A DNA stretch of 64,000 nt from Anaeromonas frigoriresistens (GCF_016820655.1 NZ_WSFT01000053.1:310001-374000); one strand, 5' to 3'. Shown: positions 1 to 8,433, counted from the first letter of the stretch. Notes: generated from the sequence alone by a model not told the origin. Numbers and translations: made by a program.

Positions 1-21
1 AAGAATGATTGAGGTGATAGT

Positions 22-681
22 ATGGATTCTAAAATAAACGATAAAATAAGCCTCGATAAATATATTAAAATATTGAGAGATATATATTCATCAGAAAATG
101 GAAAAAAGCAAGCTATAGAAGAAGAATTAAATCTAAAAAAAGATGAAATACAGAGTATAGATAATAGAATTGATATTTTAGAAAAAACTAACATATTATT
201 ACAAAAAACTAGTGAATATGCAAGAGAACAGGCAAAAAAACAAATAGAAGGATTAGTTACTAATTGTCTACAATATATATTCGATGAAAATATGGAATTC
301 GAAATAGAAATTCAAGAATTGTATGGAAAACCTAATGCAGAGTTTTATGTAATAACAAAAGGTGAAGAAACAATAAGAACAAAGCCTGAAGATTCAAGGG
401 GCGGAGGAGTAATAGATATTATATCTTTATCTTTACGAATTGCTTTCTTACAAATACATAAACCTCAAGTCTATGGGCCATTAATATTAGATGAACCTGC
501 AAAACATGTAAGTGAAGATTATATTTTTAATGTTTCTGAATTTTTAAAACAAGTCTCTGAAATGTTTAATAGACAAATAATAATGGTTACTCATAATAAT
601 CATCTAGCTTCTATCGCAGATATTGCTTATAGAGTACAATTAAGTGGGATTACTAGTGTAGTAAGCAAAATAGAAGAATAA
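22..681 (+). CDS. C-terminal half of a Rad50/SbcC-like ABC ATPase (stand-alone)
   Basis: The 219-residue protein begins with a charged, probable coiled-coil segment (about residues 15-80). The second half of an ABC ATPase head follows: a glycine-rich signature-like segment (SRGGGVIDIISLSLRI, about residue 125), a Walker B (PLILDEP) with a D-loop, and a switch histidine in MVTHN (about residue 190). No Walker A/P-loop is present, so it cannot bind ATP alone in the usual way. A good ribosome site (GAGGTGAT) precedes the ATG at 22, so this looks like a real start, not a window-edge truncation. Inference: it pairs with an N-terminal half encoded just upstream, outside the window, as a split SMC/Rad50-type DNA repair ATPase. 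The exact family is not recognised. Confidence 0.7.
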   Translation: MDSKINDKISLDKYIKILRDIYSSENGKKQAIEEELNLKKDEIQSIDNRIDILEKTNILLQKTSEYAREQAKKQIEGLVTNCLQYIFDENMEFEIEIQELYGKPNAEFYVITKGEETIRTKPEDSRGGGVIDIISLSLRIAFLQIHKPQVYGPLILDEPAKHVSEDYIFNVSEFLKQVSEMFNRQIIMVTHNNHLASIADIAYRVQLSGITSVVSKIEE

Positions 682-720
682 TTCTTTATGTAAACTATTA
701 CCAATGCATCCTTAATTCAC

Positions 721-749
721 TTGACATATATATTAAAAAATATTAAAAT
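721..749 (+). promoter_or_regulatory. Sigma-A promoter ahead of the rny leader
   Basis: TTGACA at 721-726, a 17-bp spacer, then TAAAAT at 744-749. This is a near-consensus vegetative promoter. Transcription would start near 755, about 170 bases before rny, giving a long leader. Confidence 0.75.
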
Positions 750-754
750 ATAGA

Positions 755-855
755 CGGGTGATAGTAAATCATTATTTATACTTTAATTGTTTCTGCAGCT
801 AGGTATTGACGTAATGTAGAGATATCTAAGCCGAGAATTCTCGGTTTATATTTTT
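755..855 (+). ncRNA. Unidentified structured leader RNA or small RNA ending in a hairpin
   Basis: Between a near-consensus promoter and rny lie about 100 bases with no reading frame that end in a 9-bp hairpin (827-835 pairs with 840-848, AATT loop) followed by a T-rich run. This arrangement fits a riboswitch-type attenuator or a short independent RNA. I compared it by eye with TPP, purine, SAM, lysine, glycine, preQ1, c-di-GMP, fluoride, ZTP, guanidine and T-box consensus elements and could not place it. Function unknown; that it is a functional RNA is inference. Confidence 0.4.
827..853 (+). terminator. Hairpin with T-rich tail in the rny leader
   Basis: A 9-bp stem with one G-U pair (827-835/840-848), loop AATT, then TATATTTTT. 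It is either the terminator of the leader RNA or an attenuator controlling rny. Confidence 0.5.
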
Positions 856-923
856 ATCATGATTTATTTAAATAATCCATTAATAAAAACGAAACGAAAC
901 TTGAAAAATTAATAGTAAAGGAG

Positions 924-2477
924 GTGCTTCCAATTTTAGAAGGAATAATCCCAGTAATTATAGCAATTATTACACTAATAATAGGTGTATTTATAGGTAT
1001 ATATATAAGAAAAGTAATTGCTGAAGGAAAAATTAGGACTGCTGAAGAAGAAGCTAAAAAAATAATTGAAGAAGGTATAAAGGCAGCTGAAACTGCTAAA
1101 AAAGAATATCTCATTGAAGGAAGAGAAGAAGTTCATAAAATGAGAAATGAGATAGAAAGAGAAAATCGTGAAAGAAGAAATGAGCTACAAAGACTTGAGA
1201 GAAGATTAGTTCATAAAGAGGAATCCATTGATAAAAAGAATGATTCTCTAGACCGAAAAGATGATTTTCTTAATAAAAAATTAAAAGGTATAGAAAATAA
1301 AGAAAAAGACATTAATGATTTATACCAAAAACAAATTAATGAGTTAGAAAGACTTTCAGGATTAACTAGTGAGCAAGCAAAAGATTTATTACTTAGTGAT
1401 ATTAGAAAAGAAATTAATCATGAAGCAGCAATTATGATTAAAGAAATTGAAAATAAAGCTAAGTTAGAAGCAGAAAAGAAATCAAGAGAAATATTATCAT
1501 ATGCTATACAGAAATGTGCTGCTGATCATGTGGCTGAGACAACTGTTTCTGTAGTATCTTTACCAAATGATGAAATGAAAGGAAGAATCATCGGTAGAGA
1601 GGGAAGAAATATAAGAACTCTTGAAACACTTACAGGAATAGATCTTATTATTGATGACACTCCAGAGGCTGTAATCTTATCAGGATTCGATCCTATAAGA
1701 AGAGAAGTAGCTAGAATAGCTTTAGAAAAGCTTATAGCTGATGGTAGAATACATCCTGCTAGAATTGAAGAAATGGTCGAAAAGGCAAAACGCGAGGTAG
1801 ATAATCACATTAGAGAAATGGGTGAACAAGCTACTTTCGACACTGGAATTCATGGACTTCATTCGGAAGTTATAAGATTATTAGGTAGACTTAAGTATAG
1901 AACTAGTTATGGACAAAACGTACTAAAACATTCAATCGAAGTATCTCACTTAGCAGGTATTATGGCAGCAGAGATAGGTGCAGATGTTAGAGTAGCTAAA
2001 AGAGCTGGTCTACTTCATGACATAGGTAAAGCTGTAGATCATGAAGTAGAAGGTCCTCATGTAGCCATAGGAGTGGACATATTAAAACGCTTTAAAGAAA
2101 ATAAAGATGTTATTCATGCTGTAGAAGCTCATCATGATGATGTAGAACCATCTACAGTAGAAGCTATACTAGTACAAGCAGCGGATGCAATCTCAGCTGC
2201 AAGACCAGGTGCTAGAAGAGAAACTTTAGAATCATATATTAGACGTTTAGAAAAACTTGAAGAAATAGCTAATTCCTTTGAAGGGGTAGAAAAATCATTT
2301 GCTATTCAAGCAGGAAGAGAAGTTCGAATAATAGTAGATTCAAATCTTATTAGTGACTTAGATATTGTCCATATATCTAGAGATATTGTTAAGCGAATAG
2401 AAGGAGAGCTTGACTATCCTGGACAAATTAAAGTTAATGTTATTAGAGAAAGTAGAGCTATTGAATATGCAAAATAA
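924..2477 (+). CDS. rny: Ribonuclease Y
   Basis: Membrane-anchored endoribonuclease that starts decay of many mRNAs in Firmicutes. Order: an N-terminal membrane helix (about residues 6-28), a long charged coiled coil (about 30-190), a KH domain with [15 protein letters not shown] (about 215-235), and an HD domain with HSIEVSHL and [12 protein letters not shown] (about 335-430). Length is about 517 residues against about 520 in the family. The start is unclear: the GTG at 924 overlaps the Shine-Dalgarno AAAGGAGG, which would instead position an ATT codon at 933. The B. subtilis neighbour spoVS follows, as in other Firmicutes. Identification is firm; only the first codon is in doubt. Confidence 0.96.
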   Translation: MLPILEGIIPVIIAIITLIIGVFIGIYIRKVIAEGKIRTAEEEAKKIIEEGIKAAETAKKEYLIEGREEVHKMRNEIERENRERRNELQRLERRLVHKEESIDKKNDSLDRKDDFLNKKLKGIENKEKDINDLYQKQINELERLSGLTSEQAKDLLLSDIRKEINHEAAIMIKEIENKAKLEAEKKSREILSYAIQKCAADHVAETTVSVVSLPNDEMKGRIIGREGRNIRTLETLTGIDLIIDDTPEAVILSGFDPIRREVARIALEKLIADGRIHPARIEEMVEKAKREVDNHIREMGEQATFDTGIHGLHSEVIRLLGRLKYRTSYGQNVLKHSIEVSHLAGIMAAEIGADVRVAKRAGLLHDIGKAVDHEVEGPHVAIGVDILKRFKENKDVIHAVEAHHDDVEPSTVEAILVQAADAISAARPGARRETLESYIRRLEKLEEIANSFEGVEKSFAIQAGREVRIIVDSNLISDLDIVHISRDIVKRIEGELDYPGQIKVNVIRESRAIEYAK

Positions 2478-2504
2478 AAAGAAGGGTTAAACCCTTCTTT
2501 TTTT
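2476..2504 (+). terminator. Rho-independent terminator after rny
   Basis: The stem GAAGGG/CCCTTC (2481-2486/2492-2497) is extended by A5/T5 pairs and followed by a T run directly after the rny stop codon. Confidence 0.85.
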
Positions 2505-2574
2505 ATTGCCGTTAATAAATATAGTAAGTAAATTAAATGAATTATTAAAAGATTTAAAAAAATCATTACTAAAA

Positions 2575-2603
2575 AAAGGATTTTACTTAATTTTGTAGAA
2601 TAC
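2575..2603 (+). promoter_or_regulatory. Sigma-H promoter of spoVS
   Basis: AAAGGATTT at 2575-2583, an 11-bp spacer, then GTAGAATAC at 2595-2603. This fits the Bacillus sigma-H consensus (RnAGGAWWW, 11-12 bp, RnnGAATWW) except for one base in the last W pair. B. subtilis spoVS is known to depend on sigma-H, so element and gene agree. Confidence 0.7.
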
Positions 2604-2645
2604 TTACTATAATCAAAGTATAATTTTATCAAAGGGGGCAAAATA

Positions 2646-2906
2646 ATGGATGTATTAAAAGTATCAGCAAAATCAAGTCCAAATTCTGTAGCTGGAGCAT
2701 TAGCAGGAGTTTTAAGAGAGAAAGGATCTGCTGAAATACAAGCAATTGGTGCCGGTGCTCTAAATCAAGCAGTTAAAGCAGTAGCTATTGCTAGAGGATT
2801 TGTAGCTCCTAGTGGGGTAGACTTAATTTGCATACCTGCATTTACAGATATTCAAATTGATGGTGAGGAAAGAACTGCAATTAAATTAATAGTAGAACCT
2901 AGATAA
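2646..2906 (+). CDS. spoVS: Stage V sporulation protein S
   Basis: 86 residues, the usual length for SpoVS, a small alpha/beta (Alba-like) protein that may bind nucleic acid and is needed for normal sporulation and septation in B. subtilis. The sequence is highly conserved in kind (starts MDVLKVSAKSSPNSVAGALA). The ribosome site AAAGGGGGC lies just upstream. It is a single-gene unit with its own sigma-H promoter (2575-2603) and terminator (2909-2938), and sits after rny as in Bacillus. Confident call. Confidence 0.97.
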   Translation: MDVLKVSAKSSPNSVAGALAGVLREKGSAEIQAIGAGALNQAVKAVAIARGFVAPSGVDLICIPAFTDIQIDGEERTAIKLIVEPR

Positions 2907-2908
2907 CT

Positions 2909-2938
2909 AAAAGAACCTGCCAAATGGTAGGTTCTTTT
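2909..2938 (+). terminator. Terminator after spoVS
   Basis: A 13-bp stem (2909-2921/2926-2938, one G-U pair) with loop AAAT; the 3' arm ends in TTTT. Confidence 0.85.
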
Positions 2939-2956
2939 ATATAGTATTAAATCTAT

Positions 2957-2986
2957 TTGTAATTACTATAATCTATTGGGTATAAT
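2957..2986 (+). promoter_or_regulatory. Sigma-A promoter of the PHP-padR unit
   Basis: TTGTAA at 2957-2962, an 18-bp spacer and a perfect TATAAT at 2981-2986. The predicted transcript start is about 2993, after the ATG at 2992, which supports the downstream start at 3028 for the next gene. Confidence 0.55.
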
Positions 2987-3027
2987 AGTGTATGAATAGT
3001 ATTTATATATACAAGTGGAGGGAAAAA

Positions 3028-3855
3028 ATGAAAAAAGCAGATTTACATATTCATACTACAGCTTCTGATGGAAAACTTAATCCTTCTGCTGTAGTGGACC
3101 TAGCTGCAAATAGAGACATAAGATTAATAGCTATTACTGACCACGATACTATAATGGGTATTGATGAAGCAATAAAGAGATGCAATATATATGATAAAAT
3201 AACAGCTATACCTGGTATAGAATTAAGCACATTATATAGTGATAGTGAAGTTCATCTCTTGGGTTATTTTATTGATTATGAGAATGAAACTATAGTTAAT
3301 TTATCAAAAGAAATTAATGATTACAGATATAAGAGAGCTGATAAAATAGTAAGTAAATTACAGAATCTAAATATAGATATCTCAATGGAAGAAGTCTTAA
3401 GTGAGTCAAAGATCAAAAATATAGGAAGACCTCATATTGCAAGAGTATTAATGAAGAAGGGTTATGTTAAAGATATTTCAGAAGCATTTAATGATTATTT
3501 AGGTAAAGGCAAAAAGGCCTTCGTGGATAGATATAAGTTAAGTCTTCAAAAGGGAATAGATATTATACATGAATGTGGAGGAGTAGCAATACTAGCTCAT
3601 CCTGTTTTATTGAATATAAATATTGAAGATATTGTTGATAAATTCGACATTGATGGTATTGAGGTTTATCATTCTAAACATTCAATAGAAGACTCTCAGA
3701 AGTATTTACAAATTGCCAAAGAAAACAATCTATATATTACTGGAGGTTCAGATTTTCATGGTGATAAAAATAAAGAGGCTCCAAATATTGGAGATGCTTT
3801 TATAGATATAAAGGAACTTAGTGAATTATTAGATATATATAAATATAAAGTTTGA
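3028..3855 (+). CDS. PHP-domain metal-dependent phosphoesterase (TrpH/RnmA-like)
   Basis: 275 residues. The PHP signature is complete to the eye: DLHIHTTASDG near the N-terminus, ITDHDT (about residue 43), GIEL, and later the histidines in AHP and GSDFHG near residue 240. Family members are 5'-to-3' RNA exonucleases or nucleotide bisphosphate phosphatases (E. coli RnmA/TrpH). I chose the ATG at 3028 because it follows GTGGAGGG at 6 bp; an upstream ATG at 2992 lies at the predicted transcription start. It overlaps the region of the padR start, so the two are probably co-transcribed. The substrate is inferred only from family. Confidence 0.85.
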   Translation: MKKADLHIHTTASDGKLNPSAVVDLAANRDIRLIAITDHDTIMGIDEAIKRCNIYDKITAIPGIELSTLYSDSEVHLLGYFIDYENETIVNLSKEINDYRYKRADKIVSKLQNLNIDISMEEVLSESKIKNIGRPHIARVLMKKGYVKDISEAFNDYLGKGKKAFVDRYKLSLQKGIDIIHECGGVAILAHPVLLNINIEDIVDKFDIDGIEVYHSKHSIEDSQKYLQIAKENNLYITGGSDFHGDKNKEAPNIGDAFIDIKELSELLDIYKYKV

Positions 3856-3866
3856 AGGTGATTATA

Positions 3867-4238
3867 ATGACAAAAAAAAGAAACAGACAATTTCCTACTA
3901 AAATAAGTACTACTGCTTTTGTTAAGCTATATATACTACACTTATTAAGAGAAAAAAGCTATTACGGTAATGAAATCATTGATGAAATTAAAGAAAGGTT
4001 AAAGGGAAAATGGGAGCCTTCTCCAGGGATGATTTATCCTCTTCTAAGAGAGTTAGAAGAAGAAAATTATATTAAAGGTTGGTGGGAGGAACCTGATAAA
4101 AGATCTATAAGACATTATAGATTAACAGAAGAAGGCTATCAACACTATATGAAAATAAAACTATTATATAAGGATAGCTTTATGGACTCATTAACTATAA
4201 TTGAGTGTGTGTTAAAGGATGTATATAAAGAAAGTTAA
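3867..4238 (+). CDS. PadR-family transcriptional regulator
   Basis: 123 residues with the PadR winged helix: YILHLLREKSYYGNEIIDEI, then SPGMIYPLLRELEEENYIKGWW and RHYRLTEEGYQ. PadR proteins are usually repressors that respond to small ligands. I set the start at 3867, downstream of GAAGGTGAT; the reading frame is open upstream to a TTG at 3852 that overlaps the previous stop. It follows the PHP gene by about 11 bp, so one transcript is likely. Targets are unknown. The C-terminal helix for dimerisation is short (PadR-s1-like). Confidence 0.88.
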   Translation: MTKKRNRQFPTKISTTAFVKLYILHLLREKSYYGNEIIDEIKERLKGKWEPSPGMIYPLLRELEEENYIKGWWEEPDKRSIRHYRLTEEGYQHYMKIKLLYKDSFMDSLTIIECVLKDVYKES

Positions 4239-4322
4239 GATTTATTAAATATTGATATTTTAGAAGGATTATAATGATATTTATAGAAGTTAGACTTACC
4301 AATTAAAAAATGGAGGTATATT

Positions 4323-5513
4323 ATGAATTTAAAATTATCAAATAAAATTTCAAACATTTCACCATCAGTAACATTAGAAATTACAGCAAAGGCAAAGCAA
4401 ATGAAAGCAAATGGTATTGATGTAATTGGCTTTGGAGCAGGAGAACCTGATTTTAATACTCCTAAGAATATTAGAGACGCAGGTATTGAGGCAATAGAAA
4501 AAGGTAAAACAGGTTATACAGCAGCATCAGGAACTAATGAATTAAAGAAAGCTATATGTGATAAGTTTAAAAGAGATAATAATTTAGATTATAATGTTGA
4601 AAATATAATAGTATCAAGTGGAGCTAAACATTCATTGTTTAATGCTCTTTCAGCTATTTTAAATCCAGGAGATGAAGTCATTATTCCTGTACCTTATTGG
4701 GTTAGCTATCCAGAGTTAGTTAAATTAGCAGATGGTAATCCTGTAGAAGTAAAAACACCTGAAGAAAATGACTTTAAATATTCTTTAGATAATTTAAACA
4801 ATGCTCTAACAGATTCTACTAAAGCAATAATACTAAATAGTCCAAGTAATCCTACAGGTACTGCATATACAAAAGAAGAATTAGAGAAAATAGCTAAATG
4901 GGCTATAGATAATGAAATTTTCGTTATATCTGATGAAATTTATGAAAAGTTAATTTATGATGGAAATGAGCATATAAGTATAGCATCAATAAATGATAAT
5001 ATTAAAGAACAAACTATAGTTATAAATGGTATGTCTAAAGCTTATGCAATGACTGGATGGAGAATTGGATATACTGCAGCTCATAAAGATATTATAAAAT
5101 TGATGAGTAATTTACAAAGCCACTCTACTTCTAATCCTACTTCCATATCTCAATATGCTAGTGTGGAAGGATTAAATGGTGAAGAAACTGCTATAAAAGA
5201 GATGATAAAACATTTTATTGAAAGAAGAGACTATATGGTTGATAGAATTAATTCTATTGATAATCTATCTTGTAAAAAGCCTAAAGGTGCCTTTTATGTA
5301 ATGGCGAATATCTCAAATATAAAAGGAAAAATTATTCATGGTAAAACTATAGAAAGTTCTATTGACTTAGCAAATCTTTTACTAGATGAAGCTCATGTAG
5401 CTGTAATTCCAGGTATAGCTTTTGGAGATGATAATTATATAAGACTTTCTTATGCAACATCTCTAGAAAATATAAAAGAAGGTTTAAATAGAATAGAAGA
5501 ATATATAAAGTAA
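4323..5513 (+). CDS. aspB: Aspartate aminotransferase, class I (Ib)
   Basis: 396 residues, the standard length of bacterial Ib aspartate aminotransferases. PLP-binding features are visible: SSGAKHSLFNAL early, NSPSNPTG around residue 178, DEIYEKLIYDG, and the Schiff-base lysine in GMSKAYAMTGWRIGY (about residue 238). It transfers amino groups between aspartate and 2-oxoglutarate; family members can also accept other substrates. Ribosome site GGAGG sits 9 bp before the ATG. It may share a transcript with padR, 84 bp upstream. Exact substrate range cannot be read from sequence. Confidence 0.93.
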   Translation: MNLKLSNKISNISPSVTLEITAKAKQMKANGIDVIGFGAGEPDFNTPKNIRDAGIEAIEKGKTGYTAASGTNELKKAICDKFKRDNNLDYNVENIIVSSGAKHSLFNALSAILNPGDEVIIPVPYWVSYPELVKLADGNPVEVKTPEENDFKYSLDNLNNALTDSTKAIILNSPSNPTGTAYTKEELEKIAKWAIDNEIFVISDEIYEKLIYDGNEHISIASINDNIKEQTIVINGMSKAYAMTGWRIGYTAAHKDIIKLMSNLQSHSTSNPTSISQYASVEGLNGEETAIKEMIKHFIERRDYMVDRINSIDNLSCKKPKGAFYVMANISNIKGKIIHGKTIESSIDLANLLLDEAHVAVIPGIAFGDDNYIRLSYATSLENIKEGLNRIEEYIK

Positions 5514-5519
5514 ATATTA

Positions 5520-5546
5520 AGGAGATGCGGAAATTTCACATCTCCT
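5520..5546 (+). terminator. Hairpin between aspB and purB
   Basis: An 8-bp stem (5520-5527/5539-5546) with an 11-base loop, then a weak T-rich stretch. It may terminate aspB or act as a processing element upstream of purB; its arms contain GGAGA and TCTCC. Confidence 0.5.
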
Positions 5547-5576
5547 ACAATTATTTTATCTAGAAAGGAGTTATTT

Positions 5577-7007
5577 ATGAAATTAGAATATGAAAATCCA
5601 TTAATAGAAAGATATTCAAGCAAAGAAATTTCTAAAATATTTTCACCAGATAATAAGTTTATTACATGGAGAAAATTGTGGGTGGCTTTAGCAGAATCCG
5701 AGAAAGAGTTAGGGTTAAATATTACCCAAGAACAGATAAATGAATTAAAATCAAATATTAATAATATAGATTATGAAAAAGCTAATGAAATGGAGAAGAA
5801 ATTCAGACATGATGTAATGGCCCATGTACACACCTATGGGGAACAATGTCCTAAGGCTAAAGGTATTATTCATTTAGGTGCTACAAGTGCCTTTGTTGGA
5901 GATAATACTGATGTAGTAGTAATGAAGGAAGCATCAATATTGATTAAAAATAAAATAATAAACCTCATGGATAAGATGTCACAGTTTGCTTTAGAATATA
6001 AAGCTTTACCTACCTTAGGTTATACACATTTTCAACCAGCTCAAATGACTACAGTAGGTAAGAGAGCATCCTTATGGTTATATGATATCCATATAGACTA
6101 TACTAATTTAATTTTTCAAATAGATAAATTAAAGTTCAGAGGAGTAAAAGGAACTACAGGTACTCAAGCGAGCTTTCTTAACCTTTTTGATAATGACAAT
6201 GATAAGGTCAAAAAATTAGATAAGTTAGTAGCTAAAAAAATGGGATTTGATAATATACATCCAGTCTCAGGCCAAACATATTCTAGAAAACAAGACTTTG
6301 ATATATTATCGGTACTAAGTGGGATAGCACAATCATTACACAAGATCAGTAATGATATAAGGTTATTGCAGCATTTAAAAGAAATAGAAGAACCTTTTAA
6401 TAAGAGCCAGATAGGATCTTCAGCTATGGCCTATAAGAGGAATCCTATGAGAAGTGAAAGAATATCTTCATTAGCTAAATATATTATGGCTAATTTGATG
6501 AACCCTGCTTTAATACATTCAACTCAGTGGTTTGAACGTACCCTTGATGATTCTGCTAATAGAAGACTTTCAATTGCTCAAGCTTTTATGGCATGTGATG
6601 CAATACTAGATATTTCTATTAATGTTTTTGATGGGTTAGTAGTATATGAAAATGTAATAAAATCAAATATAGACAAGGAATTACCTTTTATGGCCACAGA
6701 AAATATTTTAATGGAATCTGTAAAAAGAGGAAGAGATCGACAAGAGTTACACGAAGAGATACGAATCTTGTCCATGGAAGCAGCAAAAGAGGTAAAGGAA
6801 TTGGGTATGAAAAATGAGCTTATTGAGAAGATAAAAAACTCAAATAAATTTCCATTATCTAATAAAGAAATTGACGAGATAATCAATCCTAAAAACTTCA
6901 TTGGTCGATCTGAATATCAAGTAGAAGAATTTATAAGTGAGTATATAAATCCCATATTAAATAATAATAAAGATGTTTTAGGAGTAAATATAGAATTAAA
7001 AGTTTAA
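5577..7007 (+). CDS. purB: Adenylosuccinate lyase
   Basis: 476 residues. It belongs to the fumarase/aspartase superfamily and cleaves adenylosuccinate and SAICAR in purine synthesis. The signature loop reads GSSAMAYKRNPMRSERI (about residues 280-297), and HLGATSAFVGDNTD and TLGYTHFQPAQ are also present. The residue after SAM is A where many homologues have P. A strong ribosome site (AAAGGAG) precedes the ATG. It stands alone, away from any purine operon, between aspB and a strong bidirectional terminator. Confidence 0.96.
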   Translation: MKLEYENPLIERYSSKEISKIFSPDNKFITWRKLWVALAESEKELGLNITQEQINELKSNINNIDYEKANEMEKKFRHDVMAHVHTYGEQCPKAKGIIHLGATSAFVGDNTDVVVMKEASILIKNKIINLMDKMSQFALEYKALPTLGYTHFQPAQMTTVGKRASLWLYDIHIDYTNLIFQIDKLKFRGVKGTTGTQASFLNLFDNDNDKVKKLDKLVAKKMGFDNIHPVSGQTYSRKQDFDILSVLSGIAQSLHKISNDIRLLQHLKEIEEPFNKSQIGSSAMAYKRNPMRSERISSLAKYIMANLMNPALIHSTQWFERTLDDSANRRLSIAQAFMACDAILDISINVFDGLVVYENVIKSNIDKELPFMATENILMESVKRGRDRQELHEEIRILSMEAAKEVKELGMKNELIEKIKNSNKFPLSNKEIDEIINPKNFIGRSEYQVEEFISEYINPILNNNKDVLGVNIELKV

Positions 7008-7017
7008 CATATCAAAT

Positions 7018-7058
7018 AAGCATAAGTTTACATAATAACATTATGTAAACTTATGCTT
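7018..7058. terminator. Bidirectional terminator between purB and uvsE
   Basis: A perfect 18-bp stem (7018-7035/7041-7058) with a 5-base loop. The 3' arm includes the stop codon of uvsE on the minus strand, so the same hairpin can end both convergent transcripts. Confidence 0.8.
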
Positions 7059-8013
7059 TAATTGTGGCATTATTTATGATTTGATAATCCTGTTGTTTTT
7101 TTATATCCTCAATTAGTTTCACTAAAGCTAAGTTTTTCTTTTTAGCTTCAATCATAATATCAAAATCTTGATTTAAGTTCTTAGCTTTATCAATGAACTC
7201 TTTAAAAAAGAAATAATCTATATAATCATGATGAGCTCTAAAGTTCTTCTCATCCTTAGGGCTAGATAAATGAACTTTGGGAGGGAAGGGTTGAGATTTC
7301 CAAGTATTAAATATTTCCTCTAAGTACTCACCGATAGGTTTATCACGATTATTACACCAATGATGATGAATATCCAAAACCATAGGTACTTTGGTTTCTC
7401 TACAAACCTCTAAGACATCTTCCACATCATAAATTTTATCATCGTTTTCTACAATAATTCTACTTTTAATATCTTCTGGCAATTTTAAAAAATTCTCTAC
7501 AAATCTCTTTTTTGTTTTTTCTTTACCATCATATTTACCTCCAATATGTAATACTAATTTTCCATCTTGAGGAGACAAATCCATACTTGACATAATATTA
7601 TTATGGTATTCTAAAATCTCAATAGATTTCTCAACAACATTATCTTTAGGAGAACTAATTATAGTAAAGTGATCTGGATGCATACTTACTCTTAATTTAT
7701 TGTCATTTATAATTTTAGAAATACTTTTATATATTTCCTGAAACTCCTTAGTATAATCCCAATCTATAACATCAGAATGAGTAACTAAAGGTACAAGTCT
7801 TGAAGATAATCTATAAACTTTTATATCACTTGCTACATTATACAATAGAATCCTTTTAGTGTTTATAAGATTCTCTTTAGTAATTTTTTTTAGTTTATAT
7901 AATTTAACCTCTGAATCTTTCATTTTTTCATAATTAGTATAAGTCATTGTTTTAGAAGGGGAACAATTTTTTAAATCTATAGCCATAGCTACATATCCAA
8001 AGCGTATTAACAT
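7051..8013 (-). CDS. uvsE: UV DNA damage endonuclease
   Basis: 320 residues of the UvdE/UvsE family, a TIM-barrel, metal-dependent nuclease that nicks DNA 5' to UV photoproducts. Recognisable segments: RFGYVAM at the N-terminus, SMHPDHFTIIS (about residue 110), LVLHIGGKYDGK, RIIVENDD and VPMVLDIHHHWCN (about residues 210-222), which carry the conserved His, Glu and Asp ligands. The ribosome site AAAGGAAG precedes the ATG. Homologues in Bacillus contribute to spore UV resistance. A perfect Spo0A box lies about 60 bp upstream near a TATACT -10-like element, so sporulation control is possible (inference). Confidence 0.95.
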   Translation of the reverse strand: MLIRFGYVAMAIDLKNCSPSKTMTYTNYEKMKDSEVKLYKLKKITKENLINTKRILLYNVASDIKVYRLSSRLVPLVTHSDVIDWDYTKEFQEIYKSISKIINDNKLRVSMHPDHFTIISSPKDNVVEKSIEILEYHNNIMSSMDLSPQDGKLVLHIGGKYDGKEKTKKRFVENFLKLPEDIKSRIIVENDDKIYDVEDVLEVCRETKVPMVLDIHHHWCNNRDKPIGEYLEEIFNTWKSQPFPPKVHLSSPKDEKNFRAHHDYIDYFFFKEFIDKAKNLNQDFDIMIEAKKKNLALVKLIEDIKKQQDYQIINNATIKA

Positions 8014-8350
8014 AAATAAATCTTCCTTTCGCTATAATAGTCTTTAGAATTGAGTATAAGGGTAAAAGATGTCGAAACATGCAATAATATAGGCACATTA
8101 AATAAAACTCTTTAAAAATCAATTTAACAAGTCGAATTTTAGCAAAAATAAAAATTATAGAATAGTATATAGAAATAATTAATATATATCGACATAAAGT
8201 AACATTTAACTATAAGGGGTAGAATTAAGTATAAAATGATGGATAATTAATAATAAAGAGCACGAAAAAATCATTAAATTATTTTAATCCAGTAAATTAT
8301 TAAATAAATTATTAAAAATAATCATTAAAATAGAGCTAAATTCCCTTTAT
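8014..8350. promoter_or_regulatory. Long AT-rich intergenic region with Spo0A-box-like sites
   Basis: No gene is visible in this stretch. It holds a perfect Spo0A box (TGTCGAA, 8070-8076) and two one-mismatch copies (8130-8136 and, on the other strand, 8188-8194). On the minus strand TATACT (8053-8058) could be a -10 for uvsE, placing the perfect box over its -35 region. The rest is featureless A/T-rich sequence. Confidence 0.35.
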
Positions 8351-8403
8351 TTTATGTCACAAAATTATTATTTTGTGACATAAAGCATAAAAAATGGTAT
8401 AAT
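8351..8403 (+). promoter_or_regulatory. Promoter overlapped by a 15-bp palindrome (probable operator)
   Basis: Perfect inverted repeat 8351-8365/8370-8384 (half-site core TGTCACAAAAT, spacer TATT). Within its right arm is a -35 (GTGACA, 8375-8380), then 17 bp, then a perfect TATAAT (8398-8403). A repressor bound to the palindrome would block the -35. No terminator role is likely because no plus-strand gene lies close upstream. Confidence 0.6.
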
Positions 8404-8433
8404 AATAATATAATTTGTTAAGGAGTGATAATT

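Noticed and set aside
755-855. Known riboswitch (preQ1, c-di-GMP, fluoride, T-box and others)
   Set aside because: None of the conserved core motifs could be matched by eye, so it is left unclassified.
4274-4306. Ten-codon frame between padR and aspB with a weak ribosome site
   Set aside because: Too short and without hairpin or runs of a regulatory codon; not supported as a leader peptide.
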